A DNA stretch of 12,306 nucleotides from Bacillota bacterium (GTDB taxonomy: Bacteria; Bacillota; Sulfobacillia; Thermaerobacterales; RSA17). Below, in pieces: positions 1 through 9,443 of this stretch (its first letter is position 1; the number at the start of each line of letters is the position of its first letter). Made by a program: the position numbers and the translations under genes. The notes beneath the pieces were generated by a model. That model searched no databases, was not told the origin of the DNA, and was given only the letters and a program-made list of their open reading frames with translations. The stretch is taken from assembly GCA_017577485.1 (NCBI GenBank), contig PKRI01000047.1, forward strand, positions 1 to 12,306, read 5' to 3'.

Positions 1-1
1 A

Positions 2-1006
2 GAACTCCTGGAGCGGGGAAGCGGGCCGTATTTCTACCTGCCGAAGCTGGAAAGCCATCTGGAAGCGCGGCTCTGGAACGACGTGTTCAATTTTGCGCAG
101 GATTACCTGGGCATCCCGCGCGGGACGATCCGGGCCACCGTGCTGATCGAGACGATCCTGGCCGCGCTGGAAATGGAGGAAATCCTTTACGAGCTGCGGG
201 ATCATGCCGCCGGACTGAACGCCGGGCGCTGGGACTACATCTTCAGTTGCATCAAGAAATTCCACGCGACGGCGCCCATCTTTCCGGACCGGGCGCAGGT
301 GACGATGACCGTGCCGTTCATGTATGCCTACACGGAATTGCTGGTGAAAACCTGCCACCGGCGCGGCGCGCACGCCATCGGCGGTATGGCCGCCTTCATC
401 CCCAACCGCCGCGACCCGGTGGTGACCGAGGCCGCCCTGGCCAAGGTCCGCGAGGACAAGGAGCGGGAGGCCGGCGACGGGTTCGACGGGACCTGGGTGG
501 CCCACCCGGACCTGGTGCCGGTGGCGACCGAGGTCTTCGACCGGGTGCTGGGGACCCGCCCCAACCAGTTGGAGCGCCTGCGGGAGGACGTGCGGGTGGC
601 GGCCCGAGACCTGCTGGACGTGACGGTGGAGGGCGGCCGCATCACCGAGGCCGGGCTGCGCAACAACGTCAGCGTGGCCATCCAGTACATGGCCTCGTGG
701 CTGCGGGGCACCGGCGCCGTCGCCATCTACAACCTGATGGAGGACGCCGCCACCGCCGAGATCGCCCGGGCCCAGGTGTGGCAGTGGGTGCGCCACGGCG
801 CGCACCTGGCCGAGGGGCCGCAGGTGACGGCCGACCTGGTCCGGCGGGTCCAGAAGGAAGAACTGGAGGCCATCCGGCAGGCCGTGGGCGACCAGGCCTT
901 CCGTGAGGGACGCTTCGAGGACGCCGCCGGCCTGTTCGAACAGGTGGCGCTGTCCCGGGACTTCATCGAGTTTCTGACCCTGCCCGCCTACGACCGGCTG
1001 GGGTGA
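2..1006 (+). CDS. aceB: Malate synthase A, C-terminal part (5' end outside window)
   Basis: Condenses glyoxylate with acetyl-CoA to malate, the second step of the glyoxylate shunt. The reading frame is open from base 2, so the gene starts upstream; about 334 residues of a protein usually near 530 are visible. The family signature RDHAAGLNAGRWDYIF is intact. The expected Mg2+ ligands are the Glu of RATVLIET (codon 149-151) and the Asp of GRWDYIF (233-235). The expected catalytic-base Asp lies in NLMEDAATAEI (743-745). The C-terminus LTLPAYDRLG ends as malate synthase A proteins do, so the 3' end looks complete. A GTG at 83 is internal: the preceding codons (GPYFYLPKLESHLEARLW) are typical family sequence. 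aceA follows 75 bp downstream, presumably in the same operon. Identification is firm. Confidence 0.95.
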   Translation, partial: ELLERGSGPYFYLPKLESHLEARLWNDVFNFAQDYLGIPRGTIRATVLIETILAALEMEEILYELRDHAAGLNAGRWDYIFSCIKKFHATAPIFPDRAQVTMTVPFMYAYTELLVKTCHRRGAHAIGGMAAFIPNRRDPVVTEAALAKVREDKEREAGDGFDGTWVAHPDLVPVATEVFDRVLGTRPNQLERLREDVRVAARDLLDVTVEGGRITEAGLRNNVSVAIQYMASWLRGTGAVAIYNLMEDAATAEIARAQVWQWVRHGAHLAEGPQVTADLVRRVQKEELEAIRQAVGDQAFREGRFEDAAGLFEQVALSRDFIEFLTLPAYDRLG

Positions 1007-1081
1007 AAGCGTCCCCGCGCTGCGGGCAATGACGGGCGGCGGGCAGCAGCAGACAGATCACACCGGGAGAGGGATGAGAGC

Positions 1082-2383
<1,302 letters not shown>

Positions 2384-2406
2384 GCCGGACCGCACGATGC
2401 CGTACA

Positions 2407-2440
2407 GGGGGCCGGCCTCTGGCAGCAGAGGCCGGCCCCC
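2407..2440 (+). terminator. Perfect 14-bp hairpin after aceA
   Basis: GGGGGCCGGCCTCT (2407-2420) and AGAGGCCGGCCCCC (2427-2440) are exact inverted complements separated by a 6-nt loop (GGCAGC). It lies 23 bp after the aceA stop. The following GGCGTTTGG has only three T residues, so it is not a textbook U-tract terminator. Very stable GC stems with short or absent U tracts are common in GC-rich genomes. It most likely ends the aceB-aceA transcript. Confidence 0.75.
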
Positions 2441-2536
2441 GGCGTTTGGACCCTGCGTCCCGGCCGCCGGTCGGCCGGCGCGACAGCGGTGCAAGCGGGC
2501 CGGCAGGAACCGCGACGTGGCCGGCACCCTGACGGG

Positions 2537-2569
2537 GTGAGGACGCAACCTGGCCGTGTGAGGATGCAA
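2537..2569 (+). repeat. 12-bp direct repeat GTGAGGAYGCAA, 21-bp period
   Basis: Two copies, GTGAGGACGCAA (2537-2548) and GTGAGGATGCAA (2558-2569), differ at one base. Their starts are 21 bp apart, about two helical turns, the geometry of a tandem binding site on one DNA face. They lie between the aceA terminator and the lipoprotein gene. A regulator-binding role is inference. Confidence 0.45.
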
Positions 2570-2674
2570 GGACACGTGCACCTTTCCCGTCGAATCAACG
2601 AGATGAACCGCAGCCTGCACCTCAGCATCGATGCCGCTTGATTTCCCGCCTCTAGCCGGACGTCGCTCAGCAGC

Positions 2675-2717
2675 AGCACGACCCGCAGCCTTCAGCCGAA
2701 GCACGACCCGAAGCCTT
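2675..2717 (+). repeat. 18-bp direct repeat AGCACGACCCGMAGCCTT
   Basis: Copies at 2675-2692 and 2700-2717 match at 17 of 18 positions, with starts 25 bp apart. The second copy ends 20 bp before the lipoprotein start codon, in the zone a repressor or 5'-UTR element would occupy. It may instead be a simple tandem duplication. No inverted symmetry within the unit is evident. Confidence 0.5.
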
Positions 2718-2736
2718 GCGAAGTGGGGGAACGGCA

Positions 2737-4215
2737 GTGCGGAAACGCGTCACCTGGGGCGCGTGGCTGGTGACGGCGGCCCTGCTGCTGGCCGGATGCG
2801 GGGCCGGATCCCGGCCGGTGGAGCCGCCCGGCACGTCGCCGGCCCAGCCTCCATCCACGGAATTCGGTGAATCTCCGGATCCGGGCCCCGAACCCCAGGA
2901 CGCTGCCGCCCTCTTGTGGCAGGAAGTCCCAGGCTCCGGGGGCCGGGCTTACACGCTGGAGCCCTTCCACGGGCGGACGCTGCTGGATGTGGACGCCGGC
3001 GCAGGGCTGGCTGCTTTTTATGTAGACCCGTCCACCGGTGACGACACCTGGCACGACTTCTGGGTGGTGGACCTTTCGGACCGCCAGGCGCGCCGCCTGG
3101 GCCGGCTGTGGGATCCCGCACCGCCGGGCGGCCGCACCTCCTGGACCGACGCCATGACCGTCCAACGCCTCCACTGGTACCGGCGCGGCGACGGGAGCCG
3201 GACCCTGCTGGTCTTCGTCCACGGCCGGATTCCCCCGGGACTGCCTGCCCAAGGCTCTTACGGCGCCCAACTGCTGGCCCTCCACTACCCGTCCGGGGAT
3301 TGGGAACCGCTGGGCTTCGTGGAGTCGCCGGGACTGGCCCATCATATCCACGCTGCCGCGTTCGGCGACGAGGGCCTGCTGCAGGTCCTCGTCGCCGGCA
3401 CGGTCGATGGTCCCGGCGAGGAGGCGCTCTACCGCTTCGCCCCCGACCGGCCGGAAGCGGAAAGGGTTTACGGCCCGGTGGACAGCGTGTTCTGGCTGCC
3501 GCTGCATGTGGGGAGCCGCGGGCGGGTCCTGGCCTGGGCCCGGTACGCCGGCGCCTTCCGCCTGGCGGACCTGAGCACCGGCGAGACCATCGACGTCGAG
3601 CCCGGCGCGGGGGAGTATTACACCCTGCTTTCGGTCCACCCCGGTGACGGCTGTGTCCTGATGGGGGTTACGCCGAAGGAATACGTGCGCACCGGCGCCG
3701 GGGAACCGGAGGTGGCGGGCTACGTTGAACTGCGGCTGCTGGCGCCGGACGGGTCCCTGGTGGCCCGGTGGGAGGTCCCCGGCGGCAGGCTGGCCGGCGT
3801 CAAGCCGGTCTGGTCCGCCGGCGGGCAGCTGGCCTTCGTCGAAGGCGAGGTGCTGGAGGGCCTCCATTTCGACGATCCTTTCGACCTGCGGCCGGAGGTC
3901 CTGGTCGTGTGGGACCCGCTGGCCGACCCCCAGGGCCATGCGGCCGCCCGCGTCGCGGTGGACGGCGCGGCCCCCGAGCGCCTCGGCGAGTTGGCCTGGC
4001 TGGACGGCGGCACGGTGCTGCTGCGGGGTGAATACGTGGGGCACCCCACCACGGCCCTGGAAGTGGACGTTCGGACCGGCGCCCTTACGCAGGTGACCGA
4101 CCCTCACGCGGTGCCACGGCCCCTGCCGAAACCCCTGCAGTCGCTGCCCGCCGCCGCCCGGCGTTTTGGGACGGGTCCTACCAGCGGCTGTGGTTCATCT
4201 GGGACGAACCCCTGA
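2737..4215 (+). CDS. Secreted lipoprotein, probable beta-propeller-like, unknown function
   Basis: I do not recognise a named family. The N-terminus (MRKRV, hydrophobic core to residue 18, lipobox LAGC with Cys21) is a classic lipoprotein signal, so the protein should be anchored outside the membrane. A Pro/Gly/Ser-rich linker follows to about residue 60. The rest is rich in short beta-strand-like stretches with recurring W/Y-x-D and D-x-x-T-G turns (VDLSDRQARRL, LADLSTGETI, VWDPLADPQG, VDVRTGALTQV), reminiscent of WD40 or TolB propellers; this fold is inference. GTG 2737 is chosen because GGGGGA (2725-2730) lies 6 nt upstream and the signal peptide starts there; an in-frame TTG at 2716 lacks such support. 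The last ~15 residues look out of frame (see finding at 4162). It stands alone between the glyoxylate and haem genes. Confidence 0.75.
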   Translation: MRKRVTWGAWLVTAALLLAGCGAGSRPVEPPGTSPAQPPSTEFGESPDPGPEPQDAAALLWQEVPGSGGRAYTLEPFHGRTLLDVDAGAGLAAFYVDPSTGDDTWHDFWVVDLSDRQARRLGRLWDPAPPGGRTSWTDAMTVQRLHWYRRGDGSRTLLVFVHGRIPPGLPAQGSYGAQLLALHYPSGDWEPLGFVESPGLAHHIHAAAFGDEGLLQVLVAGTVDGPGEEALYRFAPDRPEAERVYGPVDSVFWLPLHVGSRGRVLAWARYAGAFRLADLSTGETIDVEPGAGEYYTLLSVHPGDGCVLMGVTPKEYVRTGAGEPEVAGYVELRLLAPDGSLVARWEVPGGRLAGVKPVWSAGGQLAFVEGEVLEGLHFDDPFDLRPEVLVVWDPLADPQGHAAARVAVDGAAPERLGELAWLDGGTVLLRGEYVGHPTTALEVDVRTGALTQVTDPHAVPRPLPKPLQSLPAAARRFGTGPTSGCGSSGTNP

Positions 4216-4221
4216 CTGCGG

Positions 4222-4227
4222 TACAAT
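4222..4227 (+). promoter_or_regulatory. Possible -10 box (TACAAT) upstream of hemE
   Basis: TACAAT matches the sigma-A consensus at five of six positions and sits 25 bp before the hemE ATG, in a GC-rich region where such a hexamer is unlikely by chance. No good -35 is seen at 16-18 bp spacing. The surrounding GGTACAATGACGGC closely resembles the site before the mutase gene (7653-7666). Confidence 0.4.
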
Positions 4228-4251
4228 GACGGCGGATTGGAGGGCCCGCCC

Positions 4252-5364
4252 ATGTCCGCCGATACGCCGGCCGCCGGCACCCAGCCGGGCGCCGCGAGGG
4301 GCACGGAGCCGCCCGCGCCCCAGCGCCCGGCGCCGGAACAACGCTTCCTGGCCGCCTGCCGCCGGCGGCCCACCGACCGGACGCCGGTGTGGTTCATGCG
4401 CCAGGCCGGCCGCATCTTCCCCGAGTACCGGGCGCTGCGGGAGCGCTACGACTTCCTCACCCTGTGCCGCACGCCGGACCTGATCACCCAGGTCACCCTG
4501 ATGCCCCTGGAACCCCTGGGCGTCGACGCCGCCATCATCTTCGCCGACATCATGCTGCCGCTGGAAGCGCTGGGCATCGCCTACGACCTGCGCGAGGGCA
4601 CGGGGCCCGTGATCCAGCAGCCCGTGCGCACCGCCGCCGACGTGGCGCGCCTCGCCCGCCGGGATCCCCGCGAGGCCAACGCTTACCTTTATGAAGGCAT
4701 CCGCCAGGTGAAGCGGGAGTTGGGCGGCCGCCTGCCCCTGATCGGCTTCGCCGGCGCGCCGTTCACCCTGGCCTGCTACCTGGTGGAGGGACGGTCCAGC
4801 CGCGAGTTCACCCGGGCGCGGGCCCTGATGCACGGTGACCCCGCGGCGTGGCACGCCCTCATGGACGTTCTCAGCGACACCATCCTGGACTACCTGCGGG
4901 CCCAGGTGGAGGCCGGCGTCGACGCCGTGCAGTTGTTCGACTCGTGGGTCGGGGGGCTTTCGCCCTGGGACTACGAGGAATTCGTCATGCCCTACTCGGC
5001 CCGGATCCTGCAGGGCCTGGCCGGGACCGGCGTGCCCCGCATCCACTTCGGCACCGGCACCGCCACGCTGCTGCCCCTGATGGCCCGGGCCGGCGCCGAC
5101 GTGGTGGGGGTGGACTGGCGGATCGGGCTGGACGAGGCCTGGGACCGAATCGGTCCCGGGTACGCCGTCCAGGGCAACCTGGACCCCGCCGTCCTGCTGG
5201 GGCCCTGGGAAGCGGTGGAGCGGCGCGCCCGCGACGTGCTGCGCCGGGTCGGCGGCCGCCCCGGCCACATCTTCAACCTGGGCCACGGCGTGCTGCCCGG
5301 GACCCCGGTGGACCACCTGCGCCGCCTGGTGGAACTGGTGCACTCCACCACGGCCGCCGGGTGA
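4252..5364 (+). CDS. hemE: Uroporphyrinogen decarboxylase
   Basis: Removes four carboxyl groups from uroporphyrinogen III to give coproporphyrinogen III, committing the tetrapyrrole to haem rather than to sirohaem or B12. Cytosolic, cofactor-free. The first family signature PVWFMRQAGR is at residues 45-54 and the second, GFAGAPFTLACYLVEG, near 165-180. Asp99 in IIFADIM is the expected catalytic-site aspartate, and the C-terminal NLGHGVLPGTP motif is present. ATG 4252 is chosen for GGAGGG (4239-4244) 7 nt upstream; an in-frame TTG at 4237 lies inside that site. At 370 residues it is about 20 longer than usual because of an Ala/Pro/Gly-rich N-terminal extension (residues 1-28). hemB lies 1.2 kb downstream with dppA between; no hemC, hemD or oxidase gene is in the window. 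Confidence 0.96.
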   Translation: MSADTPAAGTQPGAARGTEPPAPQRPAPEQRFLAACRRRPTDRTPVWFMRQAGRIFPEYRALRERYDFLTLCRTPDLITQVTLMPLEPLGVDAAIIFADIMLPLEALGIAYDLREGTGPVIQQPVRTAADVARLARRDPREANAYLYEGIRQVKRELGGRLPLIGFAGAPFTLACYLVEGRSSREFTRARALMHGDPAAWHALMDVLSDTILDYLRAQVEAGVDAVQLFDSWVGGLSPWDYEEFVMPYSARILQGLAGTGVPRIHFGTGTATLLPLMARAGADVVGVDWRIGLDEAWDRIGPGYAVQGNLDPAVLLGPWEAVERRARDVLRRVGGRPGHIFNLGHGVLPGTPVDHLRRLVELVHSTTAAG

Positions 5365-5410
5365 CGCCGCGGCGGGATGATTTCGGGGGGCCGGTGTCGA
5401 ACCCCGCGGG

Positions 5411-5590
5411 TCAGCGGGAGTCTCCCTGGCCCGTGCGGTAGAGGTCCAGGAGACCCAGCACCACGTGGGCCAGACCGAAGCCCACGATGCCGTACGACAG
5501 CGGGCTCGGTCTCATCAACCATCCCACCAGCGTGACCACGGCGCCGACACCGACGACCGTCCAGCTGACGCTGGGCGAGAGAAGCCGCAT
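5411..5590 (-). CDS. Small two-helix membrane protein (59 aa), unknown function
   Basis: On the - strand, ATG at 5590-5588 opens a 59-residue frame ending in TGA at 5413-5411. AGGTGAT (complement of 5596-5602) sits 5 nt upstream of the ATG. The protein begins MRLLSPSVSW. It has two hydrophobic segments, residues about 10-26 (WTVVGVGAVVTLVGWLM) and 33-51 (core YGIVGFGLAHVVLGLL), separated by a short RPSPLS turn, and ends in a polar tail DLYRTGQGDSR. That clear two-helix hairpin, with Arg26 at the turn and a polar tail, argues for a real gene. It is convergent with hemE and divergent from dppA, and is the only - strand gene supported here. I do not recognise a family; no function is proposed. 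Confidence 0.72.
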   Translation of the reverse strand: MRLLSPSVSWTVVGVGAVVTLVGWLMRPSPLSYGIVGFGLAHVVLGLLDLYRTGQGDSR

Positions 5591-5670
5591 GGCCCATCAC
5601 CTCGCTGCTCAATGTGTCCGGGCGCCGCGGGGTTTACGCATGGCGGGTGAAGGTGAAAGGGGAGGACCCC

Positions 5671-6516
5671 ATGCGCATCTACATCTCGGCGGACATGGAA
5701 GGCGTCTGCGGCGTGGCGGCGGTGGGCCACGTGCAGCCAACCCACGCCGAGTATCAACGGATGCGCCGCCTGATGACCGCCGATGTCAACGCCGCCATTC
5801 AGGGCGCCCTGGACGCCGGCGCCACCGACGTGGTGGTTTCTGACGGCCACGGGCCCATGACCAACATCCTCATCGAGGAACTGCACCCGGCGGCGCGGCT
5901 CATCAGCGGTTCCAACCGCCTGCTGGGCCAGATGGAGGGCATCGACGACCCCTCGGGGTTCGACGCCGTCTTCTTCGTGGGCTACCACCAGCGGGAGGGC
6001 GGCGGCGACGGCGTCCTCAACCACACGCTGATCGGCAGGCTGGTGTACGAGGTGCGCCTCAACGGCGAGCCCGTGGACGAGGCTGCCATCAACGGCGCCC
6101 TGGCCGGCGCCTTCGGCGTGCCGGTGGCGCTGGTCACCGGCGACGACGCCGTCTGCGCCGACGCCGAGCGGCGGTTCGAGGGGGTCGTCACCGCGCCCGT
6201 GAAGGGGGCGCTGGACCGCGTGACCGCGGTCAGCCTGAGCCTTGAACGGGCCCGGGCCCTGATCCAGGGCCGGGCCGGCGCCGCCGTGGAAGCGGTGCGC
6301 CGCGGCCAGGTGCAGCCCTACCGCATCGAGGGCCCCGTCACCTTCGAGGTGGACTTCAAGCGCACCGCCTGCGCCCGGGTCTGCACCCTGTTCCCCGGCG
6401 TCGAGCGGCGGGGACCGCGCACCGTGGCCGTCACCGCCGGCGACGTGGTCACCGCCTTCAAGCAGTTCTGGGGCTGCCTGATCCTGGGCCTGGCCTCGGA
6501 AGACGGGCTCCTCTGA
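5671..6516 (+). CDS. dppA: D-aminopeptidase, peptidase family M55 (DppA type)
   Basis: Zinc-dependent D-aminopeptidase releasing N-terminal D-amino acids such as D-Ala from short peptides; in Bacillus subtilis DppA is linked to use of D-Ala peptides from cell-wall turnover. The protein is 281 residues against 274 for that enzyme. Zinc-ligand positions match the family: Asp8 and Glu10 in ISADMEG, His60 in SDGHGPMTN, His106 in GYHQREG. His118 in LNHT is the expected catalytic histidine, and Glu137 in DEAAIN is the likely last ligand. ATG 5671 is chosen because GGAGG (5661-5665) lies 5 nt upstream; an in-frame GTG at 5614 would add residues unlike the family. No dipeptide transporter genes are adjacent, unlike the B. 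subtilis dpp operon; it sits instead between hemE and hemB. Confidence 0.92.
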   Translation: MRIYISADMEGVCGVAAVGHVQPTHAEYQRMRRLMTADVNAAIQGALDAGATDVVVSDGHGPMTNILIEELHPAARLISGSNRLLGQMEGIDDPSGFDAVFFVGYHQREGGGDGVLNHTLIGRLVYEVRLNGEPVDEAAINGALAGAFGVPVALVTGDDAVCADAERRFEGVVTAPVKGALDRVTAVSLSLERARALIQGRAGAAVEAVRRGQVQPYRIEGPVTFEVDFKRTACARVCTLFPGVERRGPRTVAVTAGDVVTAFKQFWGCLILGLASEDGLL

Positions 6517-6549
6517 CGGGGCGCCGTGAAGGCAGGCTGATGCAGTTGA

Positions 6550-6568
6550 CGGGCCGGCAGCCGGCCCG
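6550..6568 (+). terminator. GC-rich hairpin between dppA and hemB
   Basis: CGGGCCGG (6550-6557) pairs exactly with CCGGCCCG (6561-6568) around a 3-nt CAG loop. No U tract follows. It lies 34 bp after the dppA stop and 32 bp before the hemB start. It may attenuate or process the transcript; full termination is uncertain. Confidence 0.35.
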
Positions 6569-6599
6569 GCGTGAATGACTTCTCGGCGGGGTGACGCCA

Positions 6600-7571
6600 G
6601 TGGCTTTCCCCATCGTCCGGCCGCGGCGCCTGCGGCGCACCGAGACCATCCGCCGCATGGTCCGCGAGACCGGCATCCAGCCGTCCAACCTTATCTATCC
6701 CATGTTCGTGCGCCCGGGTCGCGGCCTGCGCCAGGAGATCCCGTCGATGCCGGGCAACTTCCACCTGTCCCCGGACACCCTGGTGGAGGAGGTCCGGCCC
6801 CTGGCGGCGGCCGGCCTGCCGGCGGTGATCCTGTTCGGTGTGCCGGACCGTAAGGACGAGCGGGGCTCCGCCGCCTACGACCACGCGGGCGCGGTCCAGG
6901 AGGCCATTGCCCGGCTTAAGGACGCCCTGCCTGACCTGGTGGTCATCACCGACGTGTGCCTCTGCGCCTACACCGACCACGGCCACTGCGGCGTGGTGAA
7001 GGACGGGCGCATCCTCAACGACGAAACCCTGGAACTGCTGGCCCGGATGGCGGTGTCCCACGCCCGGGCGGGCGCCGACATGGTGGCGCCTTCGGACATG
7101 ATGGACGGCCGGGTCGGCGCCATCCGCCAGGCTCTGGACGACGAGGGCTTCAGCGACGTGGCCATCATGGCCTACAGCGCCAAGTACGCGTCGGCCTTCT
7201 ACGGGCCGTTCCGCGACGCCGCCCATTCGGCTCCGGGTTTCGGCGACCGCCGGTCCTACCAGATGGACCCGGCCAACGCCCGCGAGGCCCTGCGGGAACT
7301 GGAGCTGGACCTGGACGAGGGCGCCGACATCCTGATGGTCAAGCCGGCCATGCCCTACCTGGACGTGATCCGGTCCGCGCGCGAGGTCTTCGACGTGCCC
7401 ATCGCCGCTTACCAGGTCAGCGGCGAGTACGCCATGATCAAGGCCGCCGCGGAGCGGGGCTGGCTGGATGAGCAGGCGGCAGCCCTGGAGGCCCTGACGG
7501 CCATCCGGCGCGCCGGCGCCGACCTGATCCTCACGTACTTCGCACCCCAGGTGCTGCGCTGGCTGGCGTGA
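6600..7571 (+). CDS. hemB: Porphobilinogen synthase (delta-aminolevulinate dehydratase)
   Basis: Joins two 5-aminolevulinate molecules into porphobilinogen, the first shared step to haem and B12; the B12 branch matters here because the next genes encode a B12 enzyme. The protein is 323 residues, the usual length. The active-site signature GADILMVKPAMPY carries Schiff-base Lys248, and the second active-site lysine is Lys195 in AYSAKYAS. The cysteine-rich metal site DVCLCAYTDHGHCG, with three Cys, marks the Zn2+-dependent class rather than the Asp-rich Mg2+ class. GTG 6600 is chosen because GGGGTGA (6588-6594) lies 5 nt upstream and the protein then begins MAFPIVRPRRLRR; GTG 6591 lies inside that ribosome site. 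The hairpin after dppA leaves open whether it is co-transcribed with dppA. Confidence 0.96.
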   Translation: MAFPIVRPRRLRRTETIRRMVRETGIQPSNLIYPMFVRPGRGLRQEIPSMPGNFHLSPDTLVEEVRPLAAAGLPAVILFGVPDRKDERGSAAYDHAGAVQEAIARLKDALPDLVVITDVCLCAYTDHGHCGVVKDGRILNDETLELLARMAVSHARAGADMVAPSDMMDGRVGAIRQALDDEGFSDVAIMAYSAKYASAFYGPFRDAAHSAPGFGDRRSYQMDPANAREALRELELDLDEGADILMVKPAMPYLDVIRSAREVFDVPIAAYQVSGEYAMIKAAAERGWLDEQAAALEALTAIRRAGADLILTYFAPQVLRWLA

Positions 7572-7579
7572 CCCGCCGG

Positions 7580-7603
7580 GGCCGGCGCCCCTGCGGCCGG
7601 GCC
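7580..7603 (+). terminator. Imperfect GC hairpin after hemB
   Basis: Nine bases after the hemB stop, GGCCGGCGC (7580-7588) can pair with GCGgCCGGgCC (7593-7603), loop CCCT, with two single-base bulges. No U tract follows. It is plausible as the end of the haem transcript, since a -10-like box appears 50 bp further on, but the pairing is weaker than the hairpin after aceA. Confidence 0.3.
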
Positions 7604-7651
7604 ACCGCTGCGCGCCCGCTGAACCGTAAAGCCGGGAAACCGATACCCGTA

Positions 7652-7660
7652 TGGTAGAAT
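7652..7660 (+). promoter_or_regulatory. Possible extended -10 promoter (TGG-TAGAAT) of the mutase operon
   Basis: TAGAAT (7655-7660) is preceded by TGG, matching the extended -10 form TGnTATAAT, which tolerates a poor -35; none is evident at 16-18 bp. It lies 53 bp upstream of the mutase start, after a local drop in GC content. Transcription would start near 7667 and give a leader of about 46 nt. Confidence 0.5.
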
Positions 7661-7698
7661 GATGGCCGGCAAAAACCGGCGAAACTCCCGCACCGGCA

Positions 7699-7705
7699 GG
7701 GAGGT
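7699..7705 (+). promoter_or_regulatory. Ribosome binding site deciding the mutase start
   Basis: GGGAGGT lies 7 nt upstream of ATG 7713. An earlier in-frame ATG pair at 7659/7662 overlaps the -10 box and has no ribosome site, so 7713 is the start. Confidence 0.8.
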
Positions 7706-7712
7706 CATTGTC

Positions 7713-9374
<1,662 letters not shown>

Positions 9375-9443
9375 CGCCATTCTTGATGCGAGGACGCCGC
9401 CGTTCCGGCTGCGTCGCGCACCGCTGCAGAGGGGGAGGCGCCG

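Larger units (their letters stand above)
2441..2736. other. Non-coding region between aceA and the lipoprotein gene, with two direct-repeat pairs
   Basis: I see no convincing gene in this ~300-bp stretch on either strand; open frames here lack a Shine-Dalgarno site or family resemblance. It contains a 12-bp direct repeat (2537-2548 and 2558-2569) and an 18-bp direct repeat (2675-2692 and 2700-2717), each listed separately. A weak -10-like TCGAAT sits at 2590-2595 without a credible -35 partner. The region presumably carries the promoter and control sites of the lipoprotein gene. Confidence 0.5.

Noticed and set aside
2574..2581. CACGTG and GTGCAC palindromes as an operator
   Set aside because: Six-base palindromes are common at this GC content, and nothing symmetrical extends beyond them.
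2603..2641. A 12-codon leader-peptide frame (MNRSLHLSIDAA)
   Set aside because: No ribosome binding site precedes it, it has no run of regulatory codons, and no attenuator hairpin follows.
5365..5410. Palindromes CGCCGCGGCG (5365-5374) and CCCGCGGG as a shared terminator between the convergent hemE and microprotein genes
   Set aside because: They are self-palindromes without loops, and there is no U tract in either direction; GC content alone explains them.
6546..6576. TTGACG ... GTGAAT as a hemB promoter
   Set aside because: The spacing is 19 bp, the -10 is poor, and the pair straddles a hairpin; not enough to call.
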